Shown here: positions 53,469-61,497 of the stretch, in pieces
Position numbering within the stretch: the stretch's first letter is position 1
Layout of the letters: each line of letters starts with the position of its first letter
Source: Winogradskyella vidalii
Lineage (GTDB): Bacteria > Bacteroidota > Bacteroidia > Flavobacteriales > Flavobacteriaceae
Length of the DNA: 64,000 nt
Reading direction: 5' to 3'
NCBI RefSeq assembly: GCF_013403955.1
Contig: NZ_JABFDG010000003.1
Coordinates: forward strand, 186,001 to 250,000
The notes under the pieces: generated by a model
Told to the model about the DNA's origin: nothing
The model's input: only the letters and a program-made list of their open reading frames with translations
Database searches by the model: none
Made by a program: the position numbers and the translations under genes

Positions 53469-53732
53469 ATGGGAGAACAAAAACGCAAGGAAGAAGCAAA
53501 ATCTGAATTTATTTTCGGGAAGAAAAACTATAAATTTTTATTTATCGGTTTAGCATTTATCGTTATTGGGTTTATTCTTATGTCTGGTGGTGGAAGTGAA
53601 GACCCTAATGTGTTTGATGAATCTATTTACAGTTGGAGACGTATTCGTTTAGCACCAACATTAGTTTTGATAGGTTTTGGTATTCAAGTCTATGCCATTC
53701 TTTTAAACCCAAACAAGGGTAGCAAAAAATAA
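53469..53732 (+). CDS. DUF3098 membrane protein
   Basis: 87 residues with two membrane helices (YKFLFIGLAFIVIGFILMSGG and TLVLIGFGIQVYAILL) joined by SEDPNVFDESIYSWRRIRLAP, the DUF3098 signature. Basic cytoplasmic N-terminus (EQKRKEEAKSEFIFGKKN). The function is unknown, but in Bacteroidota this gene typically lies between ftsX and uppP, as here, which hints at a role in envelope growth. Confidence 0.88.
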   Translation: MGEQKRKEEAKSEFIFGKKNYKFLFIGLAFIVIGFILMSGGGSEDPNVFDESIYSWRRIRLAPTLVLIGFGIQVYAILLNPNKGSKK

Positions 53733-53756
53733 ATAGCCTTTTTATTCACTTTTAAT

Positions 53757-53785
53757 TTGTGTCTTTCTCAGAATTGATACTTTTA
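53757..53785 (+). promoter_or_regulatory. Candidate promoter before uppP
   Basis: TTG at 53757-53759, an 18-base spacer, then TACTTTTA at 53778-53785 (final G replaced by A), ending four bases before the uppP ATG. Suggestive of a leaderless message, but weaker than the other cases. Confidence 0.4.
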
Positions 53786-53789
53786 CGCC

Positions 53790-54581
53790 ATGGAAATTAT
53801 AGATGCTATTATTTTAGGAATTATTCAAGGTCTTACAGAATTCTTACCGGTTTCTTCTAGTGGACATTTAGAGCTTGGTAAAGCGATTCTCGGTGACAAT
53901 TCGGTCCCAAAAGAAAGTTTATTATTTACCGTAGTCCTTCATTTTGCAACAGCTTTAAGTACCATTGTAATTTTTAGAAAAGATATTTTATTAATTCTAA
54001 AAGGTGTTTTAAAGTTTGAATGGAATGAAGACTTACAATTCGTTTCAAAAATTGCACTATCCATGCTACCAGCAGTTATTGTTGGTGTCTTTTTTGAAGA
54101 AGAATTAGAACAACTTTTTAACGGTAATATATTATTAGTTGGTTGTATGCTAATTGTTACCGCAATTTTACTTTATATGGCAGATAAGGCAAAGGATACC
54201 CAAAAGAAAGTCTCGTTTTCTAATGCTTTTGTTATCGGTGTCTCTCAAGCTATTGCCATGCTTCCCGGAATTTCACGTTCTGGAGCTACAATTTCAACCT
54301 CTGTATTATTAGGAAATGATAAAACTAAAGCTGCACGATTTTCATTTTTAATGGTGGTGCCTCTAATCTTTGGTAAAATTGCAAAAGACCTATTAGGAGG
54401 TGAATTAACCTATGATAGTTCTAATTTTACAGCATTAAGTGTAGGATTTATTGCAGCATTCGTAGCCGGATTATTTGCTTGTACTTGGATGATTGCTTTG
54501 GTGAAAAAGAGTAAATTATCCTACTTCGCCATCTATTGTTTAATTGTTGGTATCGTTGCCATAATATGGTCTTTAAGCTAA
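53790..54581 (+). CDS. uppP: Undecaprenyl-diphosphate phosphatase
   Basis: Integral membrane enzyme recycling the undecaprenyl carrier for peptidoglycan and polysaccharide synthesis (BacA family). 263 residues, seven to eight membrane helices. Catalytic blocks are present: GIIQGLTEFLPVSSSGHLEL near the N-terminus (family E-rich and PGxSRSGxT-related motif) and LPGISRSGATISTS around 157-170. Its stop codon overlaps the truB start (TAATG). Confidence 0.96.
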   Translation: MEIIDAIILGIIQGLTEFLPVSSSGHLELGKAILGDNSVPKESLLFTVVLHFATALSTIVIFRKDILLILKGVLKFEWNEDLQFVSKIALSMLPAVIVGVFFEEELEQLFNGNILLVGCMLIVTAILLYMADKAKDTQKKVSFSNAFVIGVSQAIAMLPGISRSGATISTSVLLGNDKTKAARFSFLMVVPLIFGKIAKDLLGGELTYDSSNFTALSVGFIAAFVAGLFACTWMIALVKKSKLSYFAIYCLIVGIVAIIWSLS

Positions 54582-55279
54582 TGCAAACTAAAGAAGATTT
54601 TTTAGCCGGGCAAATTTTACTAGTTGATAAACCACTGACTTGGACCTCTTTTCAAGTCGTTAACAAATTGCGTTGGTCAATACGTCAAGCCTTTAGTATT
54701 AAAAAAATTAAAGTAGGTCATGCAGGGACTTTAGACCCTTTAGCGACAGGCTTACTAGTGATTTGTACAGGAAAAATGACGAAGCAAATCAACACCTTTC
54801 AAGGTCAAGAAAAAGAATATATAGGGACGTTTACTTTAGGTAGTACAACGCCGTCTTTTGATTTAGAAACCGAAATTGATCACACCTTTCCGACATCACA
54901 TATCACAGATGAATTAATCCATACTACAACACAACAATTCACAGGGAAAATAGAACAATTTCCACCTGTATTTTCTGCGATAAAAAAAGATGGCAAACGT
55001 TTATACGAATTTGCTAGAGCAGGAGAGAAGGTCGAAATAAAATCGCGTCAGGTAGAAATTACCGAATTTGAAATCACCGAAATTAACGGTTTAGAACTAA
55101 AATTTAGAGTCGTTTGTAGCAAAGGTACTTACATAAGATCCTTGGCACACGATTTTGGAAAAGCCTTGAATTCAGGTGCGCACTTATCAGAATTACGTCG
55201 AACAAGAATTGGTGATTTTAGAGTTGAAGACGCTCTTACCCCCGAAGCTTTTATTGAAAGTTTACCACCTATAGATTAA
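54581..55279 (+). CDS. truB: tRNA pseudouridine(55) synthase
   Basis: Modifies U55 in the T-loop of tRNAs. 232 residues from ATG 54581; an upstream in-frame start at 54536 would overlap uppP by 46 bases and is rejected. The catalytic aspartate is D52 in GHAGTLDPLATGLL, with the early KP-box LLVDKPLTWTSFQVVNKLRW and the later FPPVFSAIKKDGKRLYEFAR and CSKGTYIRSLAHDFG. There is no PUA domain at the C-terminus, giving a protein shorter than the 314-residue E. coli enzyme, as usual in this phylum. Confidence 0.95.
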   Translation: MQTKEDFLAGQILLVDKPLTWTSFQVVNKLRWSIRQAFSIKKIKVGHAGTLDPLATGLLVICTGKMTKQINTFQGQEKEYIGTFTLGSTTPSFDLETEIDHTFPTSHITDELIHTTTQQFTGKIEQFPPVFSAIKKDGKRLYEFARAGEKVEIKSRQVEITEFEITEINGLELKFRVVCSKGTYIRSLAHDFGKALNSGAHLSELRRTRIGDFRVEDALTPEAFIESLPPID

Positions 55280-55359
55280 TCTAACAAAGATTTAGTATTG
55301 GTGATTAAACTTTTTCTGCGTTATATTCGTATATAGAATTACCTGAATATTTCTTTATA

Positions 55360-56094
55360 TTGAATTTTATTGAACAACATAAAGCTTTGATTATCACATT
55401 CCTTTTCGCAGGAATTGTAGTTTTTGGTATGTTTAGTATTCAAATAAAACAACACAAAGATTTAATTACTGAGAGTTACTATCTGCTTGAACCAGAACCA
55501 GAACTACCAGAAGAAGAACTTCAGAATACAGAAGCTTTAAATGCAGAATCTACTAATAAAGCATTTAATGAAGACGAGGAATATAAAGAGATGATGCGTA
55601 ATTTTAAGGCAGTAGATGACAATGATTTTGAACGGACCACAAAAGCAATGGAGGCAGCTAAAGCCACTGAAGCTGAACAAGAAGAAACACGTATTTCTAA
55701 ATCGTACACGAACAGTAATGCCTATGCGCTAAATTCTGGCGAAACGGAATCGTATAAAAAACTTCAAGAAGAACTTCAGCAACGCCTTAAAAATAAAAAA
55801 CAAGCAGACGAACATGCCAAAACTAAAGGGACACTTACTTATTCTTTAAAAGGTAGAACGTTAACACATTATAAAATTCCACGTTATTTATGTGAAATAG
55901 GCGGGAAAATTGTGGTTAATATTAAAGTTAACGCTTCTGGTAATGTGTATGATGCTTATGTGAATAGTTCTTCTAACTCTAATAATAAATGTTTAATTGA
56001 TCATGCTATTGCTTATGCAGAATCAGTTCAATTTAATAGTGCTACACGAACCGACCAATTAGGAACAATTACCTTTTTATTTAAAGGGAAATAG
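55360..56094 (+). CDS. Membrane-anchored TonB C-terminal-like protein
   Basis: 244 residues, probably started by TTG 55360 because no ATG precedes the membrane segment (ALIITFLFAGIVVFGMFSI). Then an acidic, proline-containing stretch (LEPEPELPEEELQNTEA), a long charged region, predicted partly coiled coil (YKKLQEELQQRLKNKKQ), and a C-terminal 80-residue domain of the TonB type (YKIPRYLCEIGGKIVVNIKVNASGNVYDAYVN...FLFKGK). The two cysteines in this domain (YLCEIGG and NNKCLID) could pair. Probably an energy-transduction or envelope-linking protein; no ExbB/ExbD genes are nearby. Confidence 0.75.
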   Translation: MNFIEQHKALIITFLFAGIVVFGMFSIQIKQHKDLITESYYLLEPEPELPEEELQNTEALNAESTNKAFNEDEEYKEMMRNFKAVDDNDFERTTKAMEAAKATEAEQEETRISKSYTNSNAYALNSGETESYKKLQEELQQRLKNKKQADEHAKTKGTLTYSLKGRTLTHYKIPRYLCEIGGKIVVNIKVNASGNVYDAYVNSSSNSNNKCLIDHAIAYAESVQFNSATRTDQLGTITFLFKGK

Positions 56095-56138
56095 TGGTTT
56101 TACATTTTTAAGTAAAACTAAAAACCTATATAAAATAA

Positions 56139-56175
56139 CTAAAGGCACTCAGGATTTTTACCACAATGCCTTTAG
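56139..56175. terminator. Inverted repeat between convergent genes, possible terminator
   Basis: CTAAAGGCA/TGCCTTTAG with a 19-base loop. No strong T run on either side. Confidence 0.4.
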
Positions 56176-56205
56176 AAATTATATATAGGGTGAAGATAAA
56201 AAGCC

Positions 56206-56823
56206 TTAAGCTTCTAAAAGCTTTACTAAATCCTCTATTAAAGATTGACCTTTATCTAAATTATACCAACGTTGTAAATCCTCTTTAAATTCTGGAGTTA
56301 TAACACCATGTTCTGCTTTATAAGCTTGCACCATAGCTGTTGCAACGGTAGGCCGTGGTCCAAAAGTGTTTAAAACGTCATTGGTTTCAGAATCAATCAT
56401 AATAAGCTTTGGTATCGATTTGCCGCCATTGGTTAAAAACTGATTCATAAGAGCATCGTTGTCATCTCTAAGCACTATTTTATAAGTAATGTTATTATTA
56501 AGCTCGGCGACTTTATTAATAATTGGCATAATATGAGCAGCATCACCACACCAACTTTCAGAAATTACTAACCAAGTTATTTTTTTGTCAAAATTCTGAA
56601 TCTTGGTTTTCATCCCTTCAGATACTTTTCCCGTTTTATCCCAACGCCTCATACGCCTATCATTTAGTTGTGTATAGCCAACTAAACTTTCAGTTATCTC
56701 GTTTCCAGTCGTTGATTTGTCTTCAACTAATTTTATAACTAGGGCTCTGTATTCAGCATAAGTCATACTCTTTTTTAGACTTTCTGAAATGATATCGTTT
56801 AATGTGATTGTATCTGTATTCAT
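56206..56823 (-). CDS. Thioredoxin-family protein with single active-site cysteine
   Basis: 205 residues from ATG 56823. A longer frame starting at 56850 would run through a perfect -7 element at 56828-56835, so I reject it. The N-terminal half is helical (LNDIISESLKKSMTYAEYRALV); from about 85 a thioredoxin fold begins with WLVISESWCGDAAHIMP, in which the redox motif is C-G-D-A rather than CxxC. Later SIPKLIMID is the cis-proline region. Bacteroidota members with this layout are annotated only as thioredoxin family. The partner is unknown. Confidence 0.8.
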   Translation of the reverse strand: MNTDTITLNDIISESLKKSMTYAEYRALVIKLVEDKSTTGNEITESLVGYTQLNDRRMRRWDKTGKVSEGMKTKIQNFDKKITWLVISESWCGDAAHIMPIINKVAELNNNITYKIVLRDDNDALMNQFLTNGGKSIPKLIMIDSETNDVLNTFGPRPTVATAMVQAYKAEHGVITPEFKEDLQRWYNLDKGQSLIEDLVKLLEA

Positions 56824-56827
56824 ATTA

Positions 56828-56861
56828 CAAAAATAAGATTCTATGGTCATTTTTTGTGCAA
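56828..56861 (-). promoter_or_regulatory. Promoter abutting the thioredoxin-family gene
   Basis: On the minus strand: TTG (56861-56859), 23-base spacer, TATTTTTG (56835-56828), then four bases to ATG 56823. Confidence 0.6.
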
Positions 56862-56953
56862 CAGTTGTTACTTTAGTGCTTAATTAATTAAAACTTTTTT
56901 GCTTAAACATAAGCAGTGGAAATAAGTTCGTTATAAATTAAATTCCTTACAAG

Positions 56954-57517
56954 ATGAATAAAAACAGATGTGGTTGGTGTGCAGGTAGTGACATCTATGA
57001 AGCTTATCATGATAACGAATGGGGCGTTCCTGTTTATGATGATAAAACGTTATTTGAATTTTTAATTTTAGAAACTTTTCAAGCGGGTTTAAGTTGGATT
57101 ACCATTTTAAGAAAGCGGGATAATTTTAGAAAAGCATTTGATAGTTTTGATTACCATAAAATTGCCAAATACGATGCTTCTAAAGTTGAGGCGCTATTGC
57201 AAGATGCTGGTATTGTTAGAAATAAATTAAAAATAAATGCGACTATAAGTAATGCCCAGGCGTTTATAAAAATTCAAGAAGAGTTTGGTTCGTTTTCAAA
57301 GTTTATTTGGGATTTTGTGGATGGAAAACCTATAAAGAATAAGGTTGATCATTTTAAAAATTCACCAGCAAATACACCTTTAAGTGATGGGATTAGTAAA
57401 GCCCTAAAAAAGCGTGGTTTTAAATTTGTAGGATCAACCGTAATTTATGCACATATGCAAGCTACGGGTATGGTGAATGATCATGAAGTATCTTGCTATA
57501 GATATAATGAGGTGTAA
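56954..57517 (+). CDS. tag: DNA-3-methyladenine glycosylase I
   Basis: Removes 3-methyladenine from alkylated DNA. 187 residues, matching E. coli Tag. The N-terminus RCGWCAGSDIYEAYHDNEWG and C-terminus MVNDHEVSCYRY supply the Cys/His zinc site (C6, H20-region, H and C of HEVSC), and FEFLILETFQAGLSWITILRKRDNFRKAF is the family block. It is divergent from the thioredoxin-family gene and convergent with aat, 27 bases apart. Confidence 0.95.
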   Translation: MNKNRCGWCAGSDIYEAYHDNEWGVPVYDDKTLFEFLILETFQAGLSWITILRKRDNFRKAFDSFDYHKIAKYDASKVEALLQDAGIVRNKLKINATISNAQAFIKIQEEFGSFSKFIWDFVDGKPIKNKVDHFKNSPANTPLSDGISKALKKRGFKFVGSTVIYAHMQATGMVNDHEVSCYRYNEV

Positions 57518-57544
57518 AACTGAACTCGAATCTGAATTTGAAGC

Positions 57545-58165
57545 TTATAAATAGTTTAAAAAATCATTACGCGATATATGTTTTGCGCCCAAACTCTCTA
57601 AATGTTTAGTATGTAATTGGCAGTCGATTAGTTGGTAATTAGAATTTTGAATTAAGCTTATAAAGCCTACTTTGCTAGCATTGCTCACTTTGGTAAACAT
57701 ACTTTCGCCACAAAAAACATTATTTATTTCAATGCCGTATAATCCACCAACTAAAGCATCGTCTTGCCAAACTTCTACAGATTTAGCAATGCCCAATTCG
57801 TGTAATTTTACATAAGCGTTAATCATACCGTCAGTGATCCAAGTACCATATTGATCATGGCGTTTTATTTGCGCACAATTTTCTAAAACAGTTCTAAAAG
57901 CTGTATTTGTAGACACTTTAAAATTATCTTTTTTAAGAACTTGTCTCATGCTTTTAGAGACTTTTAAATCTTCAGGAAATAAAACAAAGCGCGGATCTGG
58001 TGACCACCAAAGTATAGGTTCGTCATCTTGAAACCATGGAAATATACCTTTTGAGTAGGCATGGATAAGTCGTTCTGCGGTTAAATCACCACCGATAGCT
58101 AAAAGCCCATCGGCAGAAGCTTCAGTGACATCTGGAAATTCTATTTTTCGAGTTAAAAAGTGCAT
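57545..58165 (-). CDS. aat: Leucyl/phenylalanyl-tRNA--protein transferase
   Basis: Transfers Leu or Phe from aminoacyl-tRNA to N-terminal Arg/Lys of proteins, marking them for ClpS-ClpAP degradation. 206 residues. Signature blocks: FPDVTEASADGLLAIGGDL, AYSKGIFPWFQDDEPILWWSPDPR, GTWITDGMINAYVKLHELGIAKSVEVW and GGLYGIEINNVFCGESMFTK, with QLHTKHLESLGAK at the end. All are standard. Confidence 0.96.
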   Translation of the reverse strand: MHFLTRKIEFPDVTEASADGLLAIGGDLTAERLIHAYSKGIFPWFQDDEPILWWSPDPRFVLFPEDLKVSKSMRQVLKKDNFKVSTNTAFRTVLENCAQIKRHDQYGTWITDGMINAYVKLHELGIAKSVEVWQDDALVGGLYGIEINNVFCGESMFTKVSNASKVGFISLIQNSNYQLIDCQLHTKHLESLGAKHISRNDFLNYL

Positions 58166-58251
58166 GAGTCAAAACTTCAATGATAATCTTTTGCCGTTAA
58201 TTTAAGGGTTTCATTTTGATAGTAAAAGATTTTTAATGATATTTGAGATGA

Positions 58252-58360
58252 CTTTTATAAATTAAATTTTTGTTCATCATTGCTTTTTTTTAATTTATTT
58301 ATAGAGGTCAAACCTAAAACCATAATATGAAGTCCTGACTAACCATCAGGACTTTTTTTG
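58252..58360 (+). ncRNA. Candidate small RNA
   Basis: Promoter-like elements TTG (58216-58218), a 19-base spacer and GATATTTG (58238-58245, one mismatch to the -7 consensus) precede about 100 transcribed bases that end in a strong plus-strand terminator (58330-58359). No plus-strand gene lies upstream: aat is on the other strand. There is no open frame beyond a few codons. Family unknown. Confidence 0.3.
58330..58359 (+). terminator. Orphan intrinsic terminator
   Basis: Perfect arms AAGTCCTGA/TCAGGACTT with a seven-base loop, then a run of T. No coding gene on this strand needs it. Confidence 0.82.
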
Positions 58361-58425
58361 TTTTTACTAAAAAAATAAAATTTTATAATTGTATAATAAA
58401 CAGGTGAATAAGTTCACTATTGTAA

Positions 58426-58463
58426 AATAAAAAAGACCTGTTTTTTTACAAAAACAAGTCTTT
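58426..58463 (-). terminator. Intrinsic terminator of the DUF3127 gene
   Basis: Minus-strand reading: AAAGAC-A/C mismatch-TGTTTTT hairpin followed by T-rich sequence, 27 bases after the DUF3127 stop. Confidence 0.65.
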
Positions 58464-58489
58464 AATATCATTTACAATTGACGTTCTAC

Positions 58490-58870
58490 TTAGAAAGGTA
58501 GATCGTCATTGTCATCGTCTTTTACATCACTAGCAGGTTCAAAAGCTTCTGTTGGTGGTACAGGAGGCATACCGCCACCACTTGCAGCATCTGCTTGTAC
58601 AGCTTCAATTCTCCAACCTTGTATTGAGTTAAAATATTTTGTTTCGCCTTGTGGGTTTACCCATTCTCTTCCTCTTAGGTTAATGTTAATTTTAACCTGT
58701 TGTCCAACTTTATAACTGTTTAGTAAATCTGTTTTATCTTGAACAAATTCTACCATGATATGTTGTGGGTATTGTTCTTCTGTCGTCACTACAACTTCTC
58801 TTTTTCTAAACCCATTACTACCAAAAGTTTGAGTCTCTCCTACCATTTTAATACGTCCTTGTACTTCCAT
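58490..58870 (-). CDS. DUF3127 protein with SSB-type acidic C-terminal tip
   Basis: 126 residues. The first 85 form an OB-fold-like DUF3127 domain (MEVQGRIKMVGETQTFGSNGFRKREVVV, QYPQHIMVEFVQDKTDLL, GQQVKININLRGREW, YFNSIQGWRIEAVQ). A Gly/Pro linker follows, and the protein ends VKDDDNDDLPF. This is nearly the same tip as SSB in this window (ESDDDLPF), the peptide that recruits repair proteins in SSB. This suggests nucleic-acid binding and shared partners; the function is not established. Confidence 0.85.
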   Translation of the reverse strand: MEVQGRIKMVGETQTFGSNGFRKREVVVTTEEQYPQHIMVEFVQDKTDLLNSYKVGQQVKININLRGREWVNPQGETKYFNSIQGWRIEAVQADAASGGGMPPVPPTEAFEPASDVKDDDNDDLPF

Positions 58871-58908
58871 TTTTGCTTAATCTATAATTTATACTTATTT
58901 TTTTCAGG

Positions 58909-59778
58909 CTACGAAAGTAATAACTTCCAAGCACTTTTTACGTCTCCATAGCTCAAATAATTTTGAGCGAGTTTATGTTTTTCTCTATGAGATGCAGTTT
59001 TAATATCTGGGTAACGCTCGGCAATATCCTTAACAAATATCGCTACGTCATCTTCGTTGGGTAAAGCTTCAACGTTAGCTAACATACCTAGATTGTTTCC
59101 TGTTAAAATCATGCTGTTTTTTACATGTTCAGGCATATTATCTACTCCAATCCCCATATTTCTTAGTGGTTTTGGGATTTCAAAAAAACCATTTTTAGCT
59201 CTACTGTAATAACTTCCACCAGCTCTAGCAACCAGGTCTAATGCTTCTTGGTTTATGGTTCGGTCGGCATTTAATACATCTTCAGAAATATGAAGTTTTA
59301 CCACTTCGCAAATCACTAAATTTCCTGCGCCGCCCTCCGTACCTAGATGTACAATTTCATTCACTTTACATTCTAATTGTATCGGTGATTCTGCAACTCT
59401 AAATGGTTTTACTTTATCTGAAGGTAGCATGGTTAGACCTGCTTTTTCAAACTCGTTAGTGCCTTCGGGATAATCTGTACTTGTTAAAGAGGCTTGATGC
59501 ACTAAATCGTAATTTACGACATTAATCACAACCTCTTTAATTACTTCAACATTTTCTAGGGTATGTTTTGTGGTATTCCCTCTGACACGTCTCGCTGGCG
59601 AAAAAATTAAAATCGGAGGATTAGCACTAAATACATTAAAAAAGCTAAATGGCGATAAATTGGCGTTGCCATCTGCATCAATGGTACTTGCAAAAGCAAT
59701 TGGTCTTGGTGCAACAGCGTTTAATAAATAACCGTGTAATTCGCCAGTACTAAGATCTTTAGGGTTGAGTGAGAGCAT
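58909..59778 (-). CDS. Flavin reductase family protein (FMN-binding split barrel)
   Basis: 289 residues; the first 200 are the flavin reductase-like domain: ELHGYLLNAVAPRPIAFASTIDADGNANLSPFSFFNVFSANPPILIFSPAR, with RGNTTKHTLENVEVIKEVVINVV and later AESPIQLECKVNEIVHLG. The C-terminal 80 residues (PEHVKNSMILTGNNLGMLANVEALP...) form an additional helical part found in Bacteroidota members. Probably binds FMN; the substrate or partner monooxygenase is unknown. A TATATTTG -7 element lies 19 bases upstream on the minus strand. Confidence 0.88.
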   Translation of the reverse strand: MLSLNPKDLSTGELHGYLLNAVAPRPIAFASTIDADGNANLSPFSFFNVFSANPPILIFSPARRVRGNTTKHTLENVEVIKEVVINVVNYDLVHQASLTSTDYPEGTNEFEKAGLTMLPSDKVKPFRVAESPIQLECKVNEIVHLGTEGGAGNLVICEVVKLHISEDVLNADRTINQEALDLVARAGGSYYSRAKNGFFEIPKPLRNMGIGVDNMPEHVKNSMILTGNNLGMLANVEALPNEDDVAIFVKDIAERYPDIKTASHREKHKLAQNYLSYGDVKSAWKLLLS

Positions 59779-59797
59779 GTATTTTGCTGATTTTCAA

Positions 59798-59805
59798 CAA
59801 ATATA
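59798..59805 (-). promoter_or_regulatory. -7 promoter element (TATATTTG) for the flavin reductase gene
   Basis: Exact consensus on the minus strand 19 bases before the start codon. Confidence 0.55.
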
Positions 59806-59911
59806 ATTATATTGAGTTGTCAACGAAAGTATTTTATAAACAATAGCATACAATATTATTAACAGTTTTACATTATATTTAAAATTGAAACCGTAGCCAT
59901 AAAACGAACGA

Positions 59912-61069
59912 ATGACTTTCAGCTTAAATCGAAATATAATCCGCTGGATTATTATTGCATCTTCTTTTATTATAATCTCTCTAATTCTTTGGAATACTTA
60001 TACCTTTTTTCAAAATTTTAAAGCTGAAGAACGTTCAAAAATGAAAACATGGTCTGTTGCTCAGATTGATTTAAATAGTATCGATAATTTAGATTCTGAT
60101 GTCAATGCAGTTACATCACATGTGGTTACTGAGACTATAATTAGTACACCTGTTATTGTACTCGATGAAAATGGAGAGGTTAATTTTTCTACCAATATTG
60201 ATAGTACAGCGCTGTCTGATCCTAAAAAGTTAAAAGCACTTATCCGGACTTACGAAAGTGAAAATCAACCGATACCTGTAAAGATTAGTGATACGTTAAT
60301 GCAAACCATGTATTATGGTAATTCACCGCTGTTAAATCGACTAAAATATTATCCTTTAGCTTTACTGCTCATCATTTTATTGTTCGCTGCTGTGGTGTAT
60401 TTCTTTTATCGTAGCTCTAAAATTGCAGAACAAAACAAACTCTGGACAGGTATGGCGAAAGAAACGGCACACCAAATAGGAACGCCTTTATCATCCCTTG
60501 TAGGTTGGGCAGAAATCCTAAAGACCGAAAATGTTAATCCAGATTATATTATCGAAATTGAAAAAGATATTGATCGACTTCAAACTATAACCGAGCGTTT
60601 TAGTAAAATAGGTTCCGTGCCCACACTTAAAACGTTAGATATCGTAGCAGAGACCCAATCTTCTTTTGATTATTTAAAATCACGTTCTTCTAAGTTAATT
60701 AATTTTGAAATTCTAATTCCTAATAGTGAAATATTAGTCAATTTAAATGCGCAACTTTTTAGTTGGACGATTGAAAACTTAGTGAAAAATGCCATTGATG
60801 CCATGAAGGGCAAAGGCGATTTAAAACTAGAATTACATCAGCTCGAAAATCAAGTTTTTATTAATATCTCTGATACTGGTAAAGGTATTTCAAAATCCTC
60901 TTTCTCTAAAATTTTTGAACCTGGATACACCACAAAAAAACGAGGTTGGGGTCTTGGTTTATCTTTAGCCAAGCGCATTATAGAAGATTATCACGATGGA
61001 AAAATAAAAGTGTTGACTTCTGAAATTGGTAAAGGAACAACCATTCAAATTATGTTGAAGCAAGTTTAA
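59912..61069 (+). CDS. Sensor histidine kinase (orphan)
   Basis: 385-residue membrane kinase. Two membrane helices (IIRWIIIASSFIIISLILW at 9-27 and YPLALLLIILLFAAVVYFFY near 145-165) bracket a periplasmic sensor of about 115 residues. The phosphoacceptor is H187 in AKETAHQIGTPLSS. The HATPase domain has N-box IENLVKNAIDAM, G1 DTGKGI, F-box SKIFEPGYTTKK and G2 GWGLGLSLAKRI. No response regulator lies next to it, so its partner is elsewhere. The signal is unknown. Confidence 0.92.
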   Translation: MTFSLNRNIIRWIIIASSFIIISLILWNTYTFFQNFKAEERSKMKTWSVAQIDLNSIDNLDSDVNAVTSHVVTETIISTPVIVLDENGEVNFSTNIDSTALSDPKKLKALIRTYESENQPIPVKISDTLMQTMYYGNSPLLNRLKYYPLALLLIILLFAAVVYFFYRSSKIAEQNKLWTGMAKETAHQIGTPLSSLVGWAEILKTENVNPDYIIEIEKDIDRLQTITERFSKIGSVPTLKTLDIVAETQSSFDYLKSRSSKLINFEILIPNSEILVNLNAQLFSWTIENLVKNAIDAMKGKGDLKLELHQLENQVFINISDTGKGISKSSFSKIFEPGYTTKKRGWGLGLSLAKRIIEDYHDGKIKVLTSEIGKGTTIQIMLKQV

Positions 61070-61129
61070 TGGGGTAAATAAATACCAAGCGTCTGTTAAG
61101 TTTACTATTATAGAATCAAAATTTTAGTT

Positions 61130-61137
61130 TAAATTTG
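61130..61137 (+). promoter_or_regulatory. -7 promoter element (TAAATTTG) abutting the zinc-ribbon gene
   Basis: Exact consensus ending three bases before ATG 61141. No -33 TTG at a normal distance. Confidence 0.55.
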
Positions 61138-61140
61138 GGC

Positions 61141-61497
61141 ATGAATTCGTCAAGACTTTTTACTCTAAAAGAGGCTAGGATAGGTAATAACTGTCCTGTC
61201 TGTTATTCTAACGATAGTTTAGAACTTACGTTTAAACAAAAATTAACTGAATCTAAATTTTATAAAGCCATTACAGATGAGATTGTAAGTGAATTGCGTT
61301 GTTTAAATTGTGAAGAGCAAATTTTCCCTATACAATGGACTGATGATATTGAGCGTGTTGTGGATTATCACAAAAGAGGTCTTAATATGAAGGCGAAATC
61401 TATGAAACTGAAGCCTGTATCAGGTGTTTTAATCGCTCTAGGTATCGTGGTTGTAATTTTAGTAATCTTATTAGTTACAGGCGTCTTTTCTATTTAA
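61141..61497 (+). CDS. Zinc-ribbon membrane protein of unknown function
   Basis: 118 residues from ATG 61141; a TTG at 61135 was rejected because it forms part of the -7 element. Two CxxC pairs, C18-C21 (NCPVC) and C54-C57 (RCLNC), form a probable zinc ribbon, followed by a charged stretch (HKRGLNMKAKSMKLKP) and one C-terminal membrane helix (VLIALGIVVVILVILLVTGVF). A tail-anchored cytoplasmic zinc protein is the likely topology. No family recognised. It ends one base before the convergent HIT gene. Confidence 0.7.
   Translation: MNSSRLFTLKEARIGNNCPVCYSNDSLELTFKQKLTESKFYKAITDEIVSELRCLNCEEQIFPIQWTDDIERVVDYHKRGLNMKAKSMKLKPVSGVLIALGIVVVILVILLVTGVFSI

Larger units (their letters stand above)
58166..58489. 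other. 324-base intergenic region with a promoter-terminator pair
   Basis: No protein-coding frame. It holds a plus-strand promoter-like pair, a plus-strand terminator and a minus-strand terminator (see separate entries); the plus-strand elements do not belong to any annotated gene. Confidence 0.55.

Noticed and set aside
54536..54580. Upstream start for truB
   Set aside because: It would overlap uppP by 46 bases and add residues unlike the family; ATG 54581 overlaps the uppP stop in the usual coupled manner.
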